In this document: positions 7,494 through 15,300 of the stretch, piece after piece | Layout of the letters: every line of letters begins with the position of its first letter | How positions within the stretch are numbered: the stretch's first letter is position 1 | Origin: Kribbella antiqua | GTDB lineage: Bacteria > Actinomycetota > Actinomycetes > Propionibacteriales > Kribbellaceae | Assembly (NCBI RefSeq): GCF_004345665.1 | Contig: NZ_SLWR01000001.1 | Coordinates: 310,001 to 374,000, forward strand | Length of the DNA: 64,000 nucleotides | Direction of reading: 5' to 3' | The notes under the pieces: model-generated | Databases searched by the model: none | Seen by the model: the letters and a program-made list of their open reading frames with translations, nothing else | Told to the model about the DNA's origin: nothing | Translations under genes and position numbers: made by a program

Positions 7494-8021
7494 TCAGTGC
7501 TCCTCGACGACCCGCCTGCGGATCCGCGGTGGTGGCGACAACACGGCGAGCCGTTGACCGATGGTGGTATCCAGATCCGTGGCGACCCGGTCGGTGTCGC
7601 CAGTGGCCCGGACCGTGATCCGCACCGTCCTCCGCCGGGACTTGGCCGTGGCCGAGATGACGGAGTCCACCGCCTCCGCAGATTCGGCGGCAAGACGCGC
7701 GATGTCGCGGCGGCGGATCCAGACGCCGTCCTGCCCGACAGCGACGTGGGTGACGCGGCGCGGTCTCAATGCTGCGACCAGGAACCACAGCCCGGCAACG
7801 ACCGCGATGACGCCGGCCGGGATCATCCAGTCACCCGGTTGGACGGGCTCGACTTTGCCGGCCAGCCATCCGGTCCACGATGGTCCGCTCACCACGCCGG
7901 CGGCCTGCAGACTGTCACGGACACCGACCGCGCCGAGTGCGACGGTGGCCACGGCGGCCAAGACCCCGACCGGCGCGGCGGCGGCAGCGCCGACCGGCCG
8001 CTTGGCAGGTCCGTTGTTCAT
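7494..8021 (-). CDS. DUF6286-like membrane protein
   Basis: 175 residues with an alanine-rich N-terminal membrane helix (about 12-32), a second helix at about 65-85 (WMIPAGVIAVVAGLWFLVAA) and a cytoplasmic domain with the pattern DIARLAAESAEAVDSV, typical of proteins of unknown function encoded beside actinobacterial Asp23 genes. It probably works with the Asp23-like proteins at the membrane. Start ATG at 8021, one base after the preceding stop. Confidence 0.75.
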   Translation of the reverse strand: MNNGPAKRPVGAAAAAPVGVLAAVATVALGAVGVRDSLQAAGVVSGPSWTGWLAGKVEPVQPGDWMIPAGVIAVVAGLWFLVAALRPRRVTHVAVGQDGVWIRRRDIARLAAESAEAVDSVISATAKSRRRTVRITVRATGDTDRVATDLDTTIGQRLAVLSPPPRIRRRVVEEH

Positions 8022-8022
8022 C

Positions 8023-8469
8023 TCACTCCCTCGTCTCCGTGCCGGTCAACGCAGGTGCATGCGGGTCGCTCGCGAAGGCCACGATGTCAACCGCCACTGC
8101 ATCGACGACAAGCCCGGTGAGCTCGGAGACGTGTTCTGCTACCAGCGATCGGACAGCAGCGGCTGTCTCGGGCAGCGGCCGACCCCACCGCACGACGACG
8201 TCCACGTCCAGCCGGACATGTTGACCTGCCACCTTCGCGGTGGCGTGTGGTAGGCCGCGGCCGAAGGTAGCCGTCTGTCGCACCACCGCAGCCTCCCGCC
8301 GAGCGGCAACCTCGGCGATGCGTTCGACTGCCCGGGAACTGATCTCCAGGTGGCCCCGCCGGCCGCTGTCAACAGCCACGCCGGCAGACCGGCTTGGAAT
8401 CAGGTCGTCTGGTGCTGCCGGCGGACCCGCCGAAGCCGAGGTGCTCATGTCAGGAAACGTCTCAGCCAC
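8023..8469 (-). CDS. Asp23/Gls24-family protein
   Basis: 148 residues. After a disordered N-terminus of about 35 residues comes LEISSRAVERIAEVAARREA, a central KVAGQHVRLDVDVVVRWGRP strand pair and a final VDAVAVDIVAF, the usual Asp23 secondary structure. GTG at 8469 overlaps the previous gene by eight bases; ATG at 8448 is an alternative. One of several diverged Asp23 paralogues in this operon. Confidence 0.75.
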   Translation of the reverse strand: MAETFPDMSTSASAGPPAAPDDLIPSRSAGVAVDSGRRGHLEISSRAVERIAEVAARREAAVVRQTATFGRGLPHATAKVAGQHVRLDVDVVVRWGRPLPETAAAVRSLVAEHVSELTGLVVDAVAVDIVAFASDPHAPALTGTETRE

Positions 8470-8644
8470 GCCCGCGGCGCGACATCAAGTCGTCGAAGGG
8501 CCTCGATCCGCCGCCGGCGAACAGGCCGACGGCGAAACCGGTCGCACCCAGGACCAGGGCGAGCAGGAAGCCGATAAACCCGCCGGCGGCTGCCGCGACC
8601 GCGACGAGCAGCCCGGCAAACATGCCAATCACAGAGGTGTTCAT
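8462..8644 (-). CDS. Small DUF2273-like membrane protein
   Basis: 60 residues, nearly all membrane: VIGMFAGLLVAVAAAAGGFI and IGFLLALVLGATGFAVGLFA form two helices, followed by a short basic tail. Small two-helix proteins of the DUF2273 type occur with Asp23 genes in Gram-positive bacteria. ATG at 8644 overlaps the preceding stop (ATGA) and has GGAAGGAG upstream, which makes the start firm. Confidence 0.8.
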   Translation of the reverse strand: MNTSVIGMFAGLLVAVAAAAGGFIGFLLALVLGATGFAVGLFAGGGSRPFDDLMSRRGRG

Positions 8645-9021
8645 GAATTCTCCTTCCGGGGGTGCCCAGCGTCCGACCGGCGCAAGTCTGGCGACCCGGC
8701 AATGGGCGGGTCACTCGCACGCTCGAATTCCCCTGGCCGCCGCTGTACGAGGTCTTCGACCGTCACATAGACCGGCTGGTCGACCAACGGTTCGACCGCG
8801 GATCGGACTGCGTCGGCGGTGGCGCGGACGGCGTACTCCCAATAGAGCGTGACGTGGACCTCGACCCGGTCGCCGGAGATCCGGATGCCGGCGACCCGGC
8901 CGCCGGGAAGGTAGGTCCCGATCTCGCCGAACATCCCACCGTGCAGGTCCGCGACACCCTCCACCGAAAGGGCCGCGGCGGCGATCTGCTCGGACAGCTC
9001 GGATGCCTCGGCAGTGGTCAT
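8641..9021 (-). CDS. Asp23-like protein
   Basis: 126 residues. Residues 10-95 follow the Asp23 pattern: AAAALSVEGVADLHGG, then VAGIRISGDRVEVHVTLYWE and VDQPVYVTVEDL. The C-terminal 30 residues are polar and probably disordered. Start overlaps the preceding stop by four bases, so translation is coupled to the major Asp23 gene. Confidence 0.8.
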   Translation of the reverse strand: MTTAEASELSEQIAAAALSVEGVADLHGGMFGEIGTYLPGGRVAGIRISGDRVEVHVTLYWEYAVRATADAVRSAVEPLVDQPVYVTVEDLVQRRPGEFERASDPPIAGSPDLRRSDAGHPRKENS

Positions 9022-9503
9022 TGGACCCGGGGCTCCGCCCGGACCTCGGCCTCACCGGTGTCGCCTTCGTCGTCGCCCTCGACGTGGATGTCGTTGACCG
9101 AGATATTCACCTCGGTGACCTCCAGCCCGGTCATCCGCTCGACCGCGCCGATCACGCTGCGCCGGATGCCCTGGGCGAGGTCGGCGATGCTGACGCCGTA
9201 CTCCACCACAATCGCGAGATCGATCGCGGCCTGAGTCTCTCCGACCTCGACCCCGACCCCCTGGGACATGTTCGTCCGCGATCCCGGGATCCGTTCCCGC
9301 AGCATCCCCACCGCACGCGCCGTACCGCCGCCGAGATTGTGCACCCCGTTCACCTCGCGGGTCGCGATGCCGGCAATCTTCGACACCACGGTGTCAGCGA
9401 TAGTGGTCTTGCCGTGCTCGCTGCCCAACGGTCCGCCGCCGGCAGCAACGGCCTTGTCACCGGAGGTCTTCACGGCGTCCGCGCTCGCCCTGGTCTCGGT
9501 CAT
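9018..9503 (-). CDS. Asp23/Gls24-family envelope stress protein
   Basis: 161 residues and the most canonical member: TTIADTVVSKIAGIATREVN, then GVEVGETQAAIDLAIVVEYG and ERMTGLEVTEVNISVNDIHV. An acidic tail with DDEGDTGEAE follows. In Firmicutes, Asp23 is an abundant membrane-associated protein induced by alkaline and cell-wall stress. First gene of the operon; AGGAAGAAGG precedes its ATG. It diverges from the sigma factor gene at 9630. Confidence 0.92.
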   Translation of the reverse strand: MTETRASADAVKTSGDKAVAAGGGPLGSEHGKTTIADTVVSKIAGIATREVNGVHNLGGGTARAVGMLRERIPGSRTNMSQGVGVEVGETQAAIDLAIVVEYGVSIADLAQGIRRSVIGAVERMTGLEVTEVNISVNDIHVEGDDEGDTGEAEVRAEPRVQ

Positions 9504-9629
9504 CGGCTGGCCTTCTTCCTGTCTTTCCTGATTGGTCTCTCGTCGGGTTGGACGAGGCGACCGGCCGGAACCTCACGCAGCGACCCGCGGAAACTTTCTC
9601 GTCCCGCGGCAATCGGTTTGAATCATTGT
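9504..9629. promoter_or_regulatory. Divergent promoter region, Asp23 operon and sigma factor
   Basis: 126 bases between asp23 and the sigma gene. It contains gcggaaac at about 9586-9593, resembling a GGAAC-type ECF minus-35 element, direct repeats of cccgcgg, and ctcgtc/gacgag arms. No promoter can be assigned firmly by eye. Confidence 0.35.
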
Positions 9630-10226
9630 GTGAACGGGGTTACCCCCACCCCTCAGCGCGCTGGACATCCCGAAGCAGAGACCTGGGCAAGCTCGAGTGA
9701 TGCCACGCTCCGGCGCGCTGCGGCGCTCGGCGACATCGAGGCCTTCGCCGCGATCATCGACCGGCACGGACCGTCGATGTTCCGTTATGCCCGCCGTATG
9801 CTCAACGACCAGGGAGACGCTGAGGAGGTGGTGCAGGATGCCTTTGTCGCGGCCTGGAAAGCCCTCCCCGACTTCCGCGGTGACGCCCCGCTGCGGACGT
9901 GGCTGTTCACCATCACCGGACGCAAGGCCGTCGACCTGGTCCGTAAGAAACGCGCCATGCCGGTCGAGGAGACCACGCTCACCGACCTGCCCGCGCCCGG
10001 CACAGACCCGGCGGGGCAGGCCGTCCAGGCCGGACTGCTCGACGCACTCGGCGCGGCCTTGGCCGAATTGCCCTGGCTCCAGCGGGCCGTCTGGTTGCTC
10101 CGCGAGGTCGAACAGATGAGCTACGCCGAGATCGCCAGCGTGCTCAACACCACCCCCACCGTGGTTCGCGGTCAGCTCTCCCGCGCTCGGGTCGGGCTGC
10201 AACACCGGTTGGAGGCCTGGCGATGA
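9630..10226 (+). CDS. ECF-type sigma-70 factor
   Basis: 198 residues from GTG 9630. Region 2 (EAFAAIIDRHGPSMFRYARR, then DAEEVVQDAFVAAWKALPDF) and region 4 (AELPWLQRAVWLLREVEQMS, then AEIASVLNTTPTVVRGQLSR) are both intact, so this is a two-domain ECF factor. Upstream open frame to 9003 is antisense to the Asp23 genes and rejected. It overlaps the next gene by four bases and is divergent from the Asp23 operon, its likely target. No anti-sigma gene of the zinc-finger type is adjacent. Confidence 0.9.
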   Translation: MNGVTPTPQRAGHPEAETWASSSDATLRRAAALGDIEAFAAIIDRHGPSMFRYARRMLNDQGDAEEVVQDAFVAAWKALPDFRGDAPLRTWLFTITGRKAVDLVRKKRAMPVEETTLTDLPAPGTDPAGQAVQAGLLDALGAALAELPWLQRAVWLLREVEQMSYAEIASVLNTTPTVVRGQLSRARVGLQHRLEAWR

Positions 10227-10663
10227 CGGACGATGTCCTGAGTCGTGCCGCACACGCGGCCCGCACCCAGACCGAACCAGGCTGGATCGACATCTCCGCC
10301 ACCATCAAGCAGCGGCTCCGGACCATCACCCGGCGGTCGCGTCCGATCCGCGCCGCAGCTGACAACGGCGCCACGCTGTTCATCACCGACCAGGTGTTGA
10401 TCAGCGCACTCCGCGTGGCCGTCGCCGAACTGCGCTGCGAACTGGACCGGGTCCAGCTGATCGGCGACGGCGACACCTGCACCGGCGCCGTGCTCGAGGT
10501 CGCGACCTTGTACGGCCTGGACCTCCACGCCCTCGCCGACCAGATCCGAACCATCGCCTACCGGGTCTTCGCCGACCTCCTCGGCCCGATCGATCCACCC
10601 TTTGGCACCGACGGAATCGACATCGTCATCACCGACCTCACAACCGACCCAGACCACCGCTGA
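10223..10663 (+). CDS. Asp23-like partner of the sigma factor
   Basis: 146 residues, translationally coupled to the sigma gene (ATGA). The order WIDISATIKQRLRTI, then ATLFITDQVLISALRVAVAE and finally DGIDIVITDLTTDPD resembles a stripped Asp23 fold. Position directly after a sigma gene is where anti-sigma factors usually sit, so a regulatory role is plausible, but no anti-sigma motif is visible. Confidence 0.65.
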   Translation: MTDDVLSRAAHAARTQTEPGWIDISATIKQRLRTITRRSRPIRAAADNGATLFITDQVLISALRVAVAELRCELDRVQLIGDGDTCTGAVLEVATLYGLDLHALADQIRTIAYRVFADLLGPIDPPFGTDGIDIVITDLTTDPDHR

Positions 10664-10689
10664 CTCGGCTTCACGCCGTCTCGCCTCGC

Positions 10690-11094
10690 TTAGGCCTTTG
10701 TCTTGCGCGCCCTCGGCTTGCGAGTGGAATGCGAGCTGTTGCCGTTGCCCTCGGTCTCGAGTTCGGCGGCGAACGGGATGAACGGCATGGTCAGCGGCAG
10801 GGCCGCCAGCCGCATCAGGAGCAGGACGTTGTCGTCACCGGCGGTCTTGTTGAGACGGAGGCGGCCGCAGTTGGTGCAGCGGTGGATGAGGACCCAACGG
10901 CCCTCGCCGCGGACCGTGACCGCGATTGGTTCCATCCCGCCGGTGCAGTCGGCCTTGCGATCACCCGGGACGTTGCGGTCAAGATGCCGCGACCACAGGC
11001 AGCTCGGGCAATGGTTGCGATGGGTGGTTCCAGGGGCGTCGAGTGAAACCTCTACGCCACAATGCTCACAGCTGAACGAACGTGCGAATGCCAA
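10690..11094 (-). CDS. RNHCP-domain zinc protein
   Basis: 134 residues from a TTG start with gaaagg upstream. FSCEHCGVEV, THRNHCPSCLWSRHLD and VLIHRCTNCGRLRLNK give the Cys/His set and the name-giving RNHCP motif of this actinobacterial and firmicute family. Function unknown; a zinc-ribbon nucleic-acid-binding role is likely. C-terminus is basic (RKPRARKTKA). No ATG or GTG is in frame close upstream; see the 28-codon frame starting at 11138. Confidence 0.8.
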   Translation of the reverse strand: MAFARSFSCEHCGVEVSLDAPGTTHRNHCPSCLWSRHLDRNVPGDRKADCTGGMEPIAVTVRGEGRWVLIHRCTNCGRLRLNKTAGDDNVLLLMRLAALPLTMPFIPFAAELETEGNGNSSHSTRKPRARKTKA

Positions 11095-11138
11095 ACCAGA
11101 GAACCTTTCAGAGCGAAGCTGCGGGACAGAACAGACAT
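11052..11138 (-). CDS. Possible 28-codon leader overlapping RNHCP start
   Basis: An ATG at 11138 with a near-perfect GGAGGG seven bases upstream opens a 28-codon frame (MSVLSRSFALKGSLVWHS to a TAG at 11052) that overlaps the RNHCP start in another frame. It could be a leader that couples translation, or a sign of a one-base sequence error or real frameshift at the RNHCP N-terminus. Confidence 0.3.
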   Translation of the reverse strand: MSVLSRSFALKGSLVWHSHVRSAVSIVA

Positions 11139-11243
11139 CTGCTTCCCTCCTTCCGGTCCGCGCCGGCCCATCCAGCGCACTGCCGCCAGCACACCAGCAA
11201 GCGTTCGCCAGCGTCAATCGATTAACGGCACAGCGGGTTCTGG

Positions 11244-12305
11244 TCAGTAGCGGCGATTGCCACGTTTGCTGGAGGTGAAGCCGGCCGGCTCCTCGTTGCC
11301 GATCCAGTCGCCGTCGGCCAGTCGGCGGAGGCTGCATTCGAGGTCGAAGGTGAGCCATCGGGAGAGCTGCGGGTGGGCGTGGTGTTCCCAGAGACCGTAG
11401 GGGCCTCGAACTGTTTCGAGCCAGGTGACGAGGTCGCGTACGCGGCGGTCAGCGGCGGAGACGCCGCATCGGGAGGCGAGATCGAGGAGGAAGGCGGGAT
11501 CGAAGGTGACGTAGAAGGTGATCTGTCCCATGGCCCGTTCGAGCCCGACCAGGCGGGAGACTTCCCAGCCGAGGGTCGATTCGTCTCGCGTCTCGCGGGC
11601 GAGGAGATGGTCGACGCCGATACGGGCGGCGTCCGATCGTCTCCGTTCGGGGTGCAGCGCGAAGCAGGCGACCACACCGGTCGTCGCCGAGCGGCATCCA
11701 GCGCCTCGTGGGAGTCGCCTGTAGTCCTTCTCCGGCGGCGACGGGCGTCCGGGACCACCGAGATCGGCTTTAGGTCCCGCCGGCCAGGAGCCGTCCGGCA
11801 GGCGTTCGCGGAGGAGCCACTCGTACGCGCGTTCCGCACCAGGGTCGGCGGCAAAGCCCGCAGCGGCGATACCCCGCAACGGTACGACGGTCTGCATGGT
11901 TACGAATCGCGGACCGTCGGCTAACGGCTGCCCTTTCCGTGCGGGCTGGTCGCTGTCGTCATCGAGCCATACCACTGCGGGTTCTGGACGGGACTGGCTC
12001 GGTGAGGGAGCCTGGGCGGGCCACGAGCCATCCGATTGTTGGTGGGCGAACATGGCCTCGACTGCCATGGACAGCTCGGGGCCCCTATAGCCGAGGTATG
12101 CGAGCTGGCACAGCAGGTAGCCGGCAGCTGTAGGACGGTTGCGCGCGGCTTCAAGCCGCGCGAGGAGCGACCGAATTGCAGCACTCTCGCGGATCTCGGC
12201 GCACGACGCCTGCACGTCGTCATCGTCGTGCGCGATTCCCTCGAGCTCGACGGCCGCGCGCCATTGCAGCGACGGCGACGGGTCTCCGAGTAGCAGAGTG
12301 TTCAT
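11244..12305 (-). CDS. Alpha/alpha-toroid (prenyltransferase/squalene-cyclase-like) protein
   Basis: 353 residues of helical repeats with the terpene-cyclase/prenyltransferase toroid signature: HQQSDGSWPAQ at about 90 and RERLPDGSWPAGPK at about 168 are QxxDGSW-type repeat ends, and YGLWEHHAHPQLSRWLTFD closes a further repeat. The catalytic DXDD/DCTA of squalene cyclases is not seen, so it is probably a binding or scaffold protein rather than a cyclase. ATG at 12305 overlaps the stop of the tandem UvrA gene by four bases, so the two are co-translated. Function unknown. Confidence 0.75.
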   Translation of the reverse strand: MNTLLLGDPSPSLQWRAAVELEGIAHDDDDVQASCAEIRESAAIRSLLARLEAARNRPTAAGYLLCQLAYLGYRGPELSMAVEAMFAHQQSDGSWPAQAPSPSQSRPEPAVVWLDDDSDQPARKGQPLADGPRFVTMQTVVPLRGIAAAGFAADPGAERAYEWLLRERLPDGSWPAGPKADLGGPGRPSPPEKDYRRLPRGAGCRSATTGVVACFALHPERRRSDAARIGVDHLLARETRDESTLGWEVSRLVGLERAMGQITFYVTFDPAFLLDLASRCGVSAADRRVRDLVTWLETVRGPYGLWEHHAHPQLSRWLTFDLECSLRRLADGDWIGNEEPAGFTSSKRGNRRY

Positions 12306-15300
12306 GTGAGGACCTCGCGTATGAAGGGCGCGGTGGCAGTGTCGGCCTTGGCGAGTTCTTCGGGTGGGCCTTCGAAGACGGTCGCGCCGCCATGGGGTCC
12401 TGCACCGGGACCGAGTTCGATGAGCCAGTCACAGGTAGCGAGCAACATCGGGTCGTGCTCGACGACGAGCACGGTGTTGCCGGCGTCGACGATCGTGTCG
12501 ATGGAGCGCGCGAGTACGCCGACGTCGGTGACCTGCAAACCGACGGTGGGCTCATCGAGTACGTAAAGAGTGCCGGCCTTCGTGGACCGAGCGAGTTCCT
12601 TGGCGAGCTTGAGCCGCTGGGCTTCGCCTCCCGAGAGACTCCAACCGGGCTGGCGGACGATCAGGTACCCGAGGCCGAGCGCGATGGCTGCGTCGCCAAC
12701 ACGGCGCACCCGGTCGATATCGCCCCACTCCTCGACGAGTTCTCCGATGGTGAGGGCCTCGATATCGGCGAGGCTGCGGCCCCGCTCGGCAAGCGCGGCG
12801 ACCTCGCGGCGATAGCCCGAGCCGCCGCACGCCTCGCAGGTCTGCGTCACCGAAGGGAGGAACGACAAGTCCTCTTGCCAGGTCCCTTTGCCGCGGCAGG
12901 CGTCGCAGCGGTAGGCGAGGTCCTTCATCGTGATGCCCTGCTCGGTCGCCAGCTCGCTCGCGGCGAACGCCTGCCGGACGCCGTGAATCAGCCCGAGGAA
13001 CATGCCGGGTGAGGTGATCTCGGCACGCGATTGGTCGACTACGACAGTGCGAGCGGGCGCGCCGGAGATGGCGTCGTGAACGCCGGGCTCAACGCGGACC
13101 ACACCGTGGCCCGGGATGTCGGTCTTTGGTCGCGTCAGGCCCAGGGCGATCGTGTCGACGGCGAGCGAAGACTTGCCCGAGCCCGACACGCCACACACGC
13201 CGACGTGCACTCCGAGCGGGATGCCCAGGTCGAGGCCGCGCAGGTTGTTCTCCCGCGCGCCGGTGACCCGCATCCACCCTGCTGGCTCGCGGCGGTTGCG
13301 GCGAGGGATCGAGTTGCGTCCGTCGCGCACTGCTCGGGTGACCGACTCGACGCTGTCGAGGTCGACGAGCCGGCCGCCGGCTCGTCCGGGCCCGGGGCCG
13401 ATCTCGATGACGTCGTCGGCGGCACGAATGAGTGTGGCGTCATGTTCGACGGCGATGACGGTGTTGCCGGCGTCACGCAACTCGGCCAGCGTGCGGGCGA
13501 GCGCGCGTACTTCTGAGGGATGCAGGCCGCGGGACGGTTCGTCGAGCAGGACGGTCATGCCGACGAGTCCGCCGCCCAGCGCCGAGGCCAGCTTGATCCG
13601 CTGCGCCTCCCCCGCGGACAACGTCCAGGTCGCACGGTTCAGATGAAGGTAGTCGAGCCCGACAGAGCGCAGGAATCCGAGGCGATGCAACGCAACTGCG
13701 CGAGCGTGCGCCGCGTGCTTGTCGTCTGGGTCGTCCATGGCCGCGAGTACGTCTTCGAGCTCGGCGAACGACGCCGAGAACAACTCGCTGCGATCGCGCC
13801 CCTCGAGACGAATCGTCAAGTACGGCGCACGCAGCCGTTTGCCGCTGCACTCCCGACACGGGAACACCGTGGTCTCCGTGCCGCCCACGTCGAGCTGGGC
13901 CCAATGATTGAGCCCGACCCAGGACGAGTCGCCGTACAAGACCGCATGACGCACTTCGTCACTCAGCTCCGACCACGGCGTGGTGCTCGGGTCGAACTCG
14001 TACCGCTCCGCAAGGGCTTGCAACACCTCGTTGCTGCCGGTTCCTTCAGGACAGAACCACGCCAGACTTCCGACGAAGCAGCGATCGAGCGGTACGTCGG
14101 GCCGCAAGATCACGCTGAAGTCGAACTCCCGCTCAACGCCGAGTCCCAGGCACTGCGGACAGACGGCCACGGGCGACCCCATGAGGTGACGCGGCTCGAT
14201 CGGTACTGCGCTCGTCGCACAGTCGTCGCATACGCACGCTGCTTCCGGCGTCGGTGACGACCGGCGAACGTTCTCCCCACCGCACGCGAGGCATGAGCGC
14301 ACACCGCCGCGTGCAAGGACGAGCGAGATGAGGCGGTCGAGATCGCTGGACCCGCCGACGGTCGTACGGGCGGCATCCCAGCGTCCAGGCCCACCCGGCG
14401 GGAACGTCGTACCGGAAGCGTCGATGCTTATCGTCGGGCCCAGCCCGGTGAGCGAGTCGACTGGGGCTTCCGGTCCTTCACGCACCGACTGGCGCTCGTA
14501 CACCGACAGGCACTCGAGCAGCCGCCGATTGGCCTCCGCCGCGACAACGTCGCCGACCAACGACGACTTGCCCGAACCCGAGACGCCGGTCACGACCGTG
14601 AATCGGCCCTTGGCGAACTCGACGTCGATGCCCTGCAGGTTGTTGGCGCGGGCGCCCCGCACTCGGATGACGTCGCTAGAGCGCCGGCCGGCCCGCGGCT
14701 TGGCGCGGGGCGTCACCCTTGGTCGTTTCTCGGCAACGGGCGGGCCGCAGTGCTGAAGGCGTCCGCCATCAGGGCCACCGCCCGGGCCGAGATCGATGCG
14801 CCAGTCGGCGGAGGCGATCACGTCGGCGTGGTGTTCGACGACGACCACAGTGCAGCCATTGGCCGTCAGCTTGTCGAGCACAGTGAGCAGCCGGTTGAGG
14901 TCAGCGGGATGAAGCCCCGTAGTGGGCTCGTCGAGCAGCACAAGGTCGCCCGTCTTGGCCTTGGTCACCTCGCGGGCGAGGCGAACCCGTTGTGCTTCAC
15001 CGCCTGACAGGCTCGGCGACGGTTGCCCGAGCGTGACATAGCCGAGCCCAACCTCCTGCAGGGTTTCGAGGATGTGCGTCACCGCCTGGTGCTCGACGAA
15101 CAGCGCGCTGGCCTCGTCAACGCTCAACTCCAACACATCAGCGATCGACAGACCTTTCCAGGTCGCTTCGAGGACCTCGGGCCGGTAACGGCGGCCCTCG
15201 CAGTCCTCGCACGGCACCCAGATGGGCGCCAGCTCGCCGAGGCTGATGGCGACCGCTCCCATCCCCTCGCACTCGGGACAAGCCCCTTCGGCTCGGTTGA

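Noticed and set aside
9003..9629. 209-codon extension of the sigma factor
   Set aside because: Antisense to the Asp23 genes and full of His/Arg/Asp; region 2 follows the GTG at 9630 at the normal distance.
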